Assembly: GCA_037576215.1 (NCBI GenBank)
Contig: JBANDB010000003.1
Coordinates: forward strand, 372,001 to 436,000
Direction: 5' to 3'
Length of the DNA: 64,000 nt
DNA from: Armillaria gallica
Taxonomy: Eukaryota; Basidiomycota; Agaricomycetes; Agaricales; Physalacriaceae
Every line of letters starts with the position of its first letter. Position 1 is the stretch's first letter. Positions 1 through 10,104 of this stretch are shown in pieces. A program made the translations under genes and the position numbers. The notes below the pieces were generated by a model. The model saw only the letters and a list, made by a program, of their open reading frames with translations. It did not search any database and had not been told where the DNA came from.

Positions 1-509
1 AGGTATTTCCCGGCATTTTTCACCATAAAATAGGGACCCCACATTCCGTTTTCGACTTGGAGAGCTATCTCACTATGGGCTACATGTTTTATCACATACA
101 AAACCGGTACAATTTGTTAGTCTTCACAGAAATTTAACAGTTTATCTCTTATATGAACTGGGCTCACTCAGATATACATCGCCGCATTAAATGATATCTC
201 CCTTATTTGTATACGTCCTCTTCTAAATTCTAATTGGCGCTCGAATTTGGGCGCTAGTGCCTATCCTTTAATAGCATGACCAATAGTCACCCGGCGCTTT
301 GATCGTCTGATCACTAGTCCACATTGCTTGCCTTTGACCACGACGGCGGCACGAATCTACGCAAATACAAACCTCCCGGCACAACAACAGCTCGCTACTG
401 TACTGTGTGGACCATGAACCATGGTCTCTTTGGTATGTGTTGTTGTCTTCCTTTCGATGAATTGACAGTCATGTTGCGATGACTAGAAGAAACATTCATC
501 CAGCGTTTG
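1..509. other. Left-edge intergenic stretch
   Basis: No open frame of note, no RNA gene and no repeat was recognised here. It is presumably the promoter and 5' region of the HET-domain gene that follows, whose true first exon could lie in it. Confidence 0.4.
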
Positions 510-2345
510 ATGCGATGGCAGCGGACGGAGAGATTGGTTGTTACGGAATGGTGGGATGAATGGTTGAAGCTTTCACTTGTATCTTGGTGGTATGATAACG
601 GTAAGGACTTCTGTCTGTCGTATTTTGAGAGGCAGCTAAATAAAGTAGTGCGAAAAAGTCCACCTATGTATCACAAACGTCCCGATCTTCCCGAGATCAC
701 ACTCTCTGCCCTCGTTGAGACTGGCCGCCTGGAATCGTCCATTTCCGTCTTGAACCAACGGTCCTACACTGGAAAAAAACCAGTGATATCATCTGCTCTC
801 GCCAACACTCGCTGTGCTGACCTCGGTATCGATGGACTTTTGGAAAAGCTGAATGCGACACTTGGCACATCTTATTCTCTGGGATCGAAAATCCTTCGTT
901 TCTTCGGGATAGCGAAACTAAACGGTCTACATTCAATTCTTGAACCGTTCATTGAACGGAACGACGACTTTGGAACAGCCTATGCACATTTGCGGCCCTA
1001 CTGGTATGACTATGACGTCGCCACTATCAAACAGAAATTACGCGCCGGCGAAGAGGAGGATGCAACAATGCGACGAAAGGTGCTTGTCGATGGCAGGATC
1101 ACCGAGCGGGATGTGCCCCCTCGCCGTGTTTGGGACCTGTATGCCAACCGGGTGGTGCCTTATTGGCTTGCGCGCCGATATTCATGGGCGATATCACATG
1201 CGTGGGTCGCAGAGAATGAACGCGTGGATGTGATGACACCCATTAACGGATATGAGTGGCCAGTGCCTATGCCGAACGACGGCAACCTTGATCTCGTCCG
1301 CATTGAGATGTTGAACGCAAGGCATAGATCTGCACCGGACTTTCAAGCAGAATATGCCTGGCTCGATATTCTGTGTTTGCGGCAGTACGGTGGGAGGGGC
1401 GAGCATCTGCGCCTGGAAGAGTGGAAGCTCGACGTCCCCACCATCGGATCCGTTTATCAACAATGGTCGGTGGTGTGCTACTTCAACGGGTTGGGTCGTC
1501 CACTGCGTTTGATACTTGGCGACTTGGAGAGTGATCGGAGTTGGTTTCGACGTGCGTGGACGCTACAGGAGATCACTGGAGACGCAATCATTGGGGGGGA
1601 GACTGGCAATGATGCCATGGAAAGCGAGGTGCAAAGAAGGTTCGATGAACAGCTGTTGTCGTTGCAGGAGATACGACAGCGAGACATGACTCTGGAAATT
1701 GTGGCGCAGATGCAGCATCGCGTGTCAACAAAACCTCTGGACAAAGTCGCAGGGTTAGTATACCTTCTCAGGACGCACTCTATTCCAATATACGACCCTG
1801 AACAGTCGGAGGTGGATGCGTGGGAAGTTCTCATGGATGCTATGGTGCTTTGGAATCGCGCAGAGTTGTTCTTCTATTATCCTGAACCTGGGAATGGAAA
1901 GAAATGTTGGCGACCGTCATGGAAGCAAGTAATGGCGAACAAGATTATTGTTCCTGATTTGCATCCTTGGCCGGGAAAGGTTGGTCAGACGGAGGATACC
2001 GACTGGTACGAAGGTTACTGCATTCAGTCAGCAGATGTGCGGGGTTTGAGTGAGGTCCCAAAGGAAGACAAGCCTCGACAAGGACAACTGGTCTTCAGGG
2101 ATCCCGCCGGGTCCACTCACACGTTGCAAATAGTGGCTGACCACGTGTACCCCATACCTGATGGCTCATACACACTCCTAGGTTGTAGCGGCATGTTATC
2201 GCAAAGTTTGTATCACTGGGCAGTTGGGCGACTAAGAGACGATGGAAAGTTTGAGAAATTGTCGGTTTTCAGCACGGTGGACGATGAACAACTCAGACCT
2301 AGCGAACTCGGACTTGAAAATAAAGTTAAAATGATTCTTTGTTGA
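510..2345 (+). CDS. HET-domain (heterokaryon-incompatibility type) protein
   Basis: A 611-residue open frame from ATG 510 carries the three conserved blocks of the fungal HET domain: SWAISHAWV at about residue 224, YAWLDILCLRQ at about 281 and WFRRAWTLQE at about 344. HET proteins are fungal, often polymorphic, intracellular proteins that trigger cell death on non-self fusion; here that role is inferred from the domain only. A paralogue lies at 29.9-31.7 kb in the same orientation and keeps the same order of blocks to the C-terminus (QLVF.D..GSTHTLQIV matches QGELVLQDDVGETHTFKIV). By comparison the homologous part starts near codon 30. A short intron at about 601-645 (gtaagg...gaggcag) is possible, so the first 45 residues are unsure. 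A 10-residue insertion before YAWLD is absent from the paralogue. Confidence 0.8.
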   Translation: MRWQRTERLVVTEWWDEWLKLSLVSWWYDNGKDFCLSYFERQLNKVVRKSPPMYHKRPDLPEITLSALVETGRLESSISVLNQRSYTGKKPVISSALANTRCADLGIDGLLEKLNATLGTSYSLGSKILRFFGIAKLNGLHSILEPFIERNDDFGTAYAHLRPYWYDYDVATIKQKLRAGEEEDATMRRKVLVDGRITERDVPPRRVWDLYANRVVPYWLARRYSWAISHAWVAENERVDVMTPINGYEWPVPMPNDGNLDLVRIEMLNARHRSAPDFQAEYAWLDILCLRQYGGRGEHLRLEEWKLDVPTIGSVYQQWSVVCYFNGLGRPLRLILGDLESDRSWFRRAWTLQEITGDAIIGGETGNDAMESEVQRRFDEQLLSLQEIRQRDMTLEIVAQMQHRVSTKPLDKVAGLVYLLRTHSIPIYDPEQSEVDAWEVLMDAMVLWNRAELFFYYPEPGNGKKCWRPSWKQVMANKIIVPDLHPWPGKVGQTEDTDWYEGYCIQSADVRGLSEVPKEDKPRQGQLVFRDPAGSTHTLQIVADHVYPIPDGSYTLLGCSGMLSQSLYHWAVGRLRDDGKFEKLSVFSTVDDEQLRPSELGLENKVKMILC

Positions 2346-2948
2346 ATAACGGGCTCGGGTTCATAGCTTCTACATAATCAATAATGCATGAGGAGCGATG
2401 AGGAGTTCTGGTTGAGCGCGATGCTTAAGGAAACACAAGCCAAGCGGTGATATGAAATGACACAGCGATGAGAGAATACTAAGCGATTCATGGTCGAAAC
2501 ACTGCAGATGCATCCCGTCTTGAATAATACCGGTTGTTCACGCGTAGCTAACGCGGCAGTCCACTAAGGACTTGGCCCTCCAAATAACAGGAATCGGATT
2601 TCCCTGCGTCATACTCGAAAGACCAAGCGAAGTTACAAAAACTCTGAGGCTTTCAATAGGAAGCATAATGATATGCCGGGGCCGTTTCGCACGTAGTCAG
2701 TGGAAGGAGACTTGATGTGATCGGTTCAGACCGAACCCAGTAAGTTAAAAGTCGATCTTACCCACAACGGAATCTGTTTTTGCTCAGTCATGACTGGGAC
2801 CCGAATTTGAACACATATTTAGAACGAATTCAGTCGTATACAGTAATGTCAATATGAGACGATCTTTGCTTTCCCGTAAATATGCGAATGGTATGGCAGA
2901 ATGATGAATCGCCACGAGACACATACCAGCGCAGCGTCGTCAGTGAAA
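2346..2948. other. Intergenic stretch
   Basis: About 600 bases between convergent genes. No gene, RNA or repeat recognised; it should contain both 3' ends. Confidence 0.4.
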
Positions 2949-3597
2949 TCATTTCAGCCATTCTATGGCAAGAGCAACGGGAACGGCAAGCATGAGGGCA
3001 AAGGCGACGCAAGCCAGCAATATCTCCTTTGCACCAGCCTTAGGTGCCTCGAATTCAGGTATAGCTTTGATATCTTCCGATCGTTGTTAGGCCCACGTCA
3101 CACATTCCTATGAAGTAGCGCCTACGCACCAAATTCGTTAAATCGACTCTCTTCGACACCCGGGCTAACGATCTCATCGACTTCTTTATGAAAGAGCTAT
3201 CGTTAATTAAGTGAGCATCAGTATGAGGTGAATTCTCACCTGGTTGCATGATAGCGAGGAATGAAAGAAAGTTGGGGCACTGTTTTGATCGCACTGACAC
3301 CGGTTCATTATTCCAGGTAGATTGTCACGTACTCGGGGTCCGGTGCTGGCTTCATGAACACCTTGACCAGGGTAACGGAAAGAAAACAAAGGAAACGACG
3401 GTTACTTAGCATGATCTCTCGAAGGTGAGAAAAGCGCGTTCAGTATAAAAGAGAGAGAACCTATCGGAATCGAAGTAACGCTTTGATTTCAAGGATGCCG
3501 CCGTCGAGAACCCAATCGACAGCTCCCGCGGCCCAAAACACCTACCTCGTTCCCCGGAAATTTTTGCCGAACATATCATGCCACGGAGAAAACACAT
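2949..3597 (-). CDS. Unrecognised multi-exon gene with C-terminal membrane segment
   Basis: Not recognised. Reading leftwards, short coding-like pieces are separated by plausible introns. One of about 60 bases (gtgaga...cgatag, near 3198-3240) precedes an exon reading LFHKEVDEIVSPGVEESRF. A second (gtgcgt...ggaag, near 3075-3130) precedes the last exon, which reads DIKAIPEFEAPKAGAKEIL and then a hydrophobic run of about 20 residues (LLACVAFALMLAVPVALAI) before EWLK and a TGA at 2949-2951. That layout suggests a tail-anchored or C-terminal transmembrane protein. The 5' exons (3300-3597, including a frame reading AVDWVLDGGILEIKALL) could not be joined with confidence. It lies just past the Argonaute stop on the same strand, so some of this could be a separate degraded gene. 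Confidence 0.35.
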
Positions 3598-3677
3598 GTT
3601 AAAAGTATACTGATTCCAGGTAAACAGTAATGCCGGCGGAAAATGTGCTAATCATCAATACGGAAAAGAATGGGTCA

Positions 3678-6600
3678 CTATTGCGACCTCATCAGTATGG
3701 TACAAATAAGAAGATTGACGAATACACCTACCTGGAAGTGCATCCGCTTCCTCTGCTCCTCGTGCACTGGCTTGAAGAACTTACGATACTTTTCAAGTAT
3801 CTCCGCTGGTGTTCCCGAACCTGCATCCGAAGAAGCGCTCCAATCCTCCTCTGTTCCAAGGTGCGAGTCGGAAGAGAAGTGGTTGTTTGCCCTGGAACAG
3901 ACCGTGTCCGCATCTGGGCATATCGAGAATTAAGCAGGACGATAGGATGATAGCAAAGAAACTCACAATAAACCGGTGCCGGAATGGAGACCGCCCGAGT
4001 CGACCTAGCATATACGTAGCACAGAGCGTTGGTGAGGCTTTGAAGGTCATCCGGACTATAAGGGAGGGGATATTAAGTCAGTCGGACCCTAGAGGACTTC
4101 CGAAGACGCACATCATCTTATTCTCCTGATATATGCGGAAAATGGTCAGCAATAAACAACCATGAACGACATAAGGTACTTACATCATGTAGAACCTTTA
4201 AAATTAAGTCATTGTAAATATATGAGATACCAGGAGAAACGATTGAGACTTACCGAGTAATGAGTGGGCCGACTAGTTCCTAACAACCCTCCATGACTTT
4301 GGAGATAGAAGTCGAATTCAGTAGGATGACCGACACCTCGGTCTACGACGGTGCCTGCGAGACAGTTCTCAGATCTGTCTGCGGGACCGGACTCCATCGG
4401 GAAAAACCTGATCATGCAAGGTATCAATAAAGGCAAAATAAAATAAAAGCCATTCCTACCGGATGTGATGACGTTTTCCAACGATAATGAATGTTACCTT
4501 GGCGTCGACTGCAAGTGCTTTGCATGCCGCTATTCGTAAAGGACAGAATGAGAGGCGCTTCAGGGAACTACCGCGTGCTGCATACCTTTCAGTGCAGCGA
4601 GTTCTATTGATAAGAATATGATTAGTAGATCACGACAACGTCGCACGGGGTTTACATACCAGTATCGAGAACCTCCTTGAACTGTCCCTCGGAAACACTG
4701 TCTAAATGATTCAGTGGACATGACAAACATCCGAGCAAAACACTCTTACCGCGGTAAACAATTATGCGCTCGGGCATAACCTGCGCCTTTCTCTCTACGT
4801 TCTTGTGGTAGTCAGAATAATCCTGGATCAACTCCTAAACGTTTTGCGGCTCAATGTACCATCGACAAAAAAACCGGCCGAACTGACCTTGCACATGGAC
4901 TGGAAATCCTCAATGATTTCCTGTCGTCCTTTCTGAATTTGCATCTCTAGCAAAACAAATGTCAACAAGATATAGCCAACTAGAAGTCTCAGGCGTACTG
5001 GCGTAGTATTTTGCTGTATGAGAGTCGACACTACCGACTGCAGCTGTAAACGACGGACGATCGTTCGCCCCAGGAGGGGGATGCATAACATCCGCACCTG
5101 ATGGAAGATAAGCAGTGTCGACAGTCCTGGAAAAGAACTTACCGATGATCATTGTTGGGTGCCGTACATCCGTCAGAGCAGGCACAGATTCTGGCGATGG
5201 GATGACGTTAATCCCCGAGCTTGACATTCAGCCTACAAAATGTTGAGCATAAGAGTCTACACAGTCATTCTGCTTACTTCAAGCAAACGTTGGCAAAGTA
5301 TTGAGGTTTGGCGGAGAAGCATACATTGCGTAGGAATACCCGCCTAGAGGACAGCATCAGAATGAGATCGATAGAAGATTGATAAAAAGATCTTACAACA
5401 CAAGCACCGAAACTGAGTAGCAAAGTTAAGTGACTTAGAGATGAAGGGAAACAAGGGACTTACTGTTTTGTTGTGTTGTACACATGGTTCGCATTCATCG
5501 GCAGGATGGCAACAATCAGAGTAGGCTTGTCTCTGGCTGCATCGACAAGAGCGTCCTCGATCGTACCCTGGCTATTGAACCACGTCGTTCAGGGCTTATC
5601 ATTAATCTGCATACCTATAGTGCAATGAAAATGAGAGAGTAGGTTTTCGGGGGAAAAAAAGTACGTACCAAGTTTACGACATGCATCAATAAAGGCCTTC
5701 GTTGTTTGGAGGCACTGCGCCTCGTTAAATCTCATCTTCTGCTCGAAAATGATCAACGACCACTTTAGGATAGCTTTGGATTCATGAAAAAAAAGCTTGT
5801 CTATCCTGCAGTCGGGTTAGCTCCAAAGAAGCTGGCCGGGGTTACATATTCCATGTCCCATTGTTAGGTGTCTGTAAACCAAAAAATAGCGGTCAGGATC
5901 GTCCACAGCAATTTGAACGCGTAGCCTACAATTGTCTTTTGACGACTCTTTCCACCATATGCCAAAACGGGCGGAGCCAAGACTCGGACGTCGACCTGCA
6001 GGGGTTCCGTCTAGGTTACAGTCATTCCAAAATGGCGTACGTAGTCTGACTGGCCATACACCAGAACCTATGATGGGCCAGTCATGAAGTCGGACGGTCC
6101 ACCAAAATAAAACAGAAACACACGTTAAGTCCTTGCTTGATGCTCTGCAAGCGGTCACCTGGCGTCATCGAAGAGAAACCCCGAACCTTCTCGATGACGT
6201 CTCCAGATATCTGCTTCCGTATAATCTGTCTAGGTCTGATATGACACAGTTCAATAGGTATGAACGCGCCATTCCCGACCTGTCCACGAATGACTTCTTC
6301 AGTTAAAGAAACACTCAAACATCAGTAAGTCCTTACCTCCGCACAGATACAGTCTGGGTTCTGTAAGCGAACATTGTACATCCTCAAAATATGGTCCACA
6401 ACGTTCGTCGGTCCATTCTTGGGTGACGTAAACTGTATGGCGCGCGCTCCCTCTAGGGACAGCTTCTTCATGACCCTCTCAACATCTGGTCGCCCGGGAA
6501 GTTTCACCGTAACGCGCACGCCACTGATTTGTCGGGCCAGCTTTCTTATATCGCCTGCCTTCAGGTCTGGACCTGGAACGAACGTCTTTGGGTTCAATTG

Positions 6601-7700
6601 CGTCTGCTTCTTGCCGAGCATCGCGAAAAGAACGTGGGGAAGTTTTCCCGGCATTTACATCGCACCCGTCGAGATATCAATATTAATAAACATCGATCCA
6701 ATTGTAGGTCGCACGGACTGGAAGTACCCCCTCCAAAGCTCGACACCAAGTCCAACGTTTGCGGTTTCGGAGTTGGTGAAGAACGAGCGGATGTTGAATG
6801 GATGGTTGAGCGAGGGTTCCATTCGTACAACGACGTTCAAAGCCTTCGTAGAAGGAAGATGTCAGGGTTTTCATAGTAGGAGACCACAATTAGAGACATA
6901 CCGTGATAGCCGTCAAGACGCTGTTCTCCTGCGAATGATTGCCCGCAATAAGACGCTTCAGCACCCTATACGCACGGTCAGTTTAAGTTTCAGGAAGCTA
7001 TAAGCATGAATTAGCGAACTCTGGGTTTACAACCGCAGCCTCCGTCAGCTTGATCTTGAAGATACGCGGCGCACTTGCATCTGGACCCGCAGGTCTCACT
7101 CCGTATGGAACCTTAAACTGTACCAGCTACTTCAGCCAGTAGTTGCGACCATCATGCATGAATGACATACCTCGACGGAACCCTTTTCGTTAACGGGGAG
7201 CTTCTTCACCGTAAATGCGATCTTGCGCCCATCGTAAACAGCGCGATGCGTGAAGACTTCCGGGGCGACGTCAGTCTGGAGGTGCTTGAATAGCTCCATA
7301 TTAAACCGAGCCGGTAGGACCACCGTCTTGTCCGATGAGATGACTGGAATACCGAGATTATGCCACGACTTGAAAGGGTAAAAGGAAAATTCAACATATC
7401 GACTATCACGAGATCATCGATCGGCACGAGTTAAGCGATGAACGCGATACTCACCATCGTACTGGTATATTTCACAATCAGGCATAGTAGTAGGAAACGC
7501 ATTGATATAATCTTCACCTTCCTACCAGCGGCACCAAACGCGGTGCGTTTAACACCAATAGTCGTGATGTGGTCGTTGACGCTGGGAGCTGGGCCAACTG
7601 GAAGGCGAGTCTGAGGTGCACGGACGCGTGCACCTCCTCGCAGGCCACGAATCGCGGGCCCAGAAGAACGAGCAGGAACTTGGGATGACTTTGGAGGCAT
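3678..7700 (-). pseudogene. Argonaute (N-PAZ-Mid-Piwi), broken by three stops and three frameshifts
   Basis: About 20 exons read from ATG 7700 follow a fungal Argonaute from end to end. The N domain has LQTDVAPEVFTHRAVYDGRK. PAZ spans roughly 6630-6130 and ends VGNGAFIPIELC. Linker/Mid follows at 6050-5800, and Piwi runs from GADVMHPPPGA (about 5080) through [33 protein letters not shown] and [20 protein letters not shown] to VSIPAPVYYADTVCSRA. The catalytic D-E-D-D residues are all present. Splice sites are mostly canonical. Breaks: frameshift near 7505-7511; TAA 6655-6657 (a Tyr is usual); TAG 6011-6013; TGA 5589-5591; frameshift near 5311; frameshift near 5215. No alternative intron removes the stops. 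The C-terminus is unsure: the frame closes with TAG at 3678, or splices once more at 3731. Argonautes bind small RNAs in RNA silencing; this copy should give no full protein. Confidence 0.88.
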
Positions 7701-9028
7701 TGAGAAGAAGGGATGGTGATAATTGAAAGGAGAAAGACGCGCCAAACAAAGTGGGGGTATAAGCCGTCCTTTGTTCTCCGATTCGAATCAGTTTAGGCCC
7801 AGCTCGGACCAAAAAAGCGCCTCTGCGTCCACGTGTATGGGGCAACCGAAGACGGCGCGAAGAAGTAGAAGGACGGCCTTTCTGAGTCACAAAGAAATAT
7901 CAAGGAACATAAGCAGGGTCGACGTATTGCTCGAAAAAGCCATATCGGGAGTCAAATATACAGAATGCAAATACGACTTAGTCCCCAGGTCTACTGTAGG
8001 TTCAAACTGAATGAATATGCTCAGCGCTTAAGCTTCAATTCTGACTAGAATTTCGATAGTCGCGACATAGCGCACAAGACACGCTCTCGCTGCATGGAGT
8101 GACGTTTAGATGGAGGGTACTGTTGTACACAGAGTAACAGCGTACTTACAAGCTTTTGATGCAGAGAGGCCTGGATTATAGGTTCGGAGGTGCCTACACA
8201 CAGAATTAATGACGCTCTGTAAATGAAAATTGCAGGCAAAGCGTTAATGTCAAGGAAATACACAGACGGTCTGCAAGACGCACCAACGAGGCTGAAAAGA
8301 AAGCTACGAATCACTCAACATCGAAAGTCTGGCTTTCCTGATTGTTGCTACTAATATTTCTGCATCGGTAGATTCAAAATAACCAGCCAACCGGCAGCGA
8401 TACATTCGATTCTTGCCATCGGCGTATAGGGCTTGTTCCATAGGGTAGTGACCGTAGAAAGAGCTGCTGTTGAACCAGAGTTGATAACATACAGCGTAAA
8501 TAAAAGGAAAGGTCTACTGCTGAGGAAGAACTGAATATGCGCCGCGGCAATCAAGGGACCAAGCCAAGGTTGATGGAAACTGAGTGAGTCTAGGCAGAGC
8601 AAGAAATGGGTAATGAACGTACCTCAGCGTAAACAGCAGCGTTAAATGGATGGAGGTAAACGAATGATACTGCAGCAGCTATGTCAAGTACAGCAGACGG
8701 CCGTTCGTCGACCTTCACGGTGATGGGAGGCAGCGGAAATAACGCGCCTCGGCTGAGTCGGACCGGAAATTATTTTGAGGTTGACCAGGCACGCCATTCG
8801 GCCCGACCCAGTTTTGCCAGCGCCCCATTTTGATTCACAGCTTGGAAGGCTCGAAAGCGGATGGCGGCATTTTCCATGGTTTTTGTTCTGTCTGCTACCA
8901 CGCTATCCACACCAGGATGCACCACCGGGGCTAACTTCTCACCGCGTATTTTTATGTCCGTACAAGAGATAGGCCAGGGAATGTCACCCTCTAGATGTAG
9001 GATAGGGATACTTTCCATCTACGGCGAC
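7701..9028. other. Intergenic stretch with a possible membrane-protein relic
   Basis: Holds the Argonaute promoter region. On the minus strand at 8351-8602 a frame reads FLLFTLYVINSGSTAALSTV, which resembles the C-terminal transmembrane block of Agaricomycete DUF6534 proteins, but the surrounding frames do not join into a gene. It may be a relic; nothing else is recognised. Confidence 0.25.
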
Positions 9029-9682
9029 CCGGGGGTTAAATACTCTCTCGTAATTTTATCAGTAATTCCCTAAAAATATGCATGAGAAAACACTGCGAGA
9101 AATACGTTCCGTGTTTTGATCCGTCGTTTTGCCTGTAATTTTATCCGTATTTGTTCAAAAAATATATGTAGAAACACCGAATGTCATTTCGTGCGTCATT
9201 GCTGGAAGGAAACACGGATGAAACACATATAAAAATACCCATGTGTTTTCATCAGTCATTATAGAACAAACACGAGAGGGAATTACCAATGGAAACACCC
9301 ATGCAAACACAAAGAGTGTTTTCATCGGTAATAACTGCGCAAATTCTTCCCAAATTTGGTAGATTTTCGGTTGTAAAACACCAATGGAAACACCCTTTGT
9401 GTTTGCATGAGTGTTTCCATTGGTAATTCCCTCTCGTGTTTGTTCTATAATGACTGATGAAAACATGTGGGTATTTTCATGTGTTTTCATCCGCGTTTCC
9501 TTCCAGCAATGACGCACGAAATGACATTCGGTGTTTCTACATATATTTTTTTGAACAAATACGGATAAAATTACAGGCAAAATGACGGATCAAAACACGG
9601 AACGTATTTCTCGCAGTGTTTTCTCATGCATATTTTTAGGGGAAATTAATGATAAAATTACGAGAGAGTATTTAACCCCCGG
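9029..9682. repeat. 654-bp near-perfect inverted repeat (foldback/MITE-like element)
   Basis: The sequence starting CCGGGGGTTAAATACTCTC at 9029 returns as its reverse complement ending at 9682. The two arms are about 295 bases each with only scattered mismatches, around a poorly matched centre of about 60 bases near 9326-9385. No target-site duplication is obvious at the ends and there is no transposase. A transcript would form a long hairpin. The 141-codon minus-strand frame across it is a by-product of the palindrome. It could be a foldback transposon, a MITE with long arms, or a head-to-head duplication. Confidence 0.9.
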
Positions 9683-10104
9683 ATATTACCGGCCAATCAC
9701 AGGAGTGCTAGTCTGAGTAAAGATGAGAGGTAGCAGGTAGCATCATGACGCGTAACTCTCTAGGCAGGTTGAGTTTCCTACTGTCTGCGTCTGAGATAGT
9801 TATATACGTAGTACTTCAAGGTCCTGTCTATCCTTCAAGGAACGTCGGGTGAGAGCAGTACATAATATTATTGATAGGTATTTTAGTAGGATATTCGGGA
9901 GGTATTTTTTAGTAGGCAAAATGAAGAGTGAGAAGGGACAGCAATGCAAGGAAGATCTGTGACAAGTACATTACTCGTAGCCTTATATTATGATGACAAA
10001 GAGTTTCGATATTGCGTCTCACTTCGCTTCTTCTTCCATCCTCACCCAAAGACCTCCCTGAGAAGGAGGAACAAAAATTAAAAGCGGCGCAAAACAACAC
10101 GAAC
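9683..10104. other. Intergenic stretch
   Basis: Between the inverted repeat and the stop codon of the P450 gene. Nothing recognised beyond presumed 3' untranslated sequence. Confidence 0.4.

Noticed and set aside
5589..6657. Introns or an alternative genetic code as the reason for the Argonaute stops
   Set aside because: All three stop types occur, conserved sequence flanks each stop on both sides without a gap, and other genes in the window use normal stops.
9155..9580. 141-codon minus-strand open frame
   Set aside because: Lies wholly inside the inverted repeat; its composition is a mirror product of the palindrome, with no domain.
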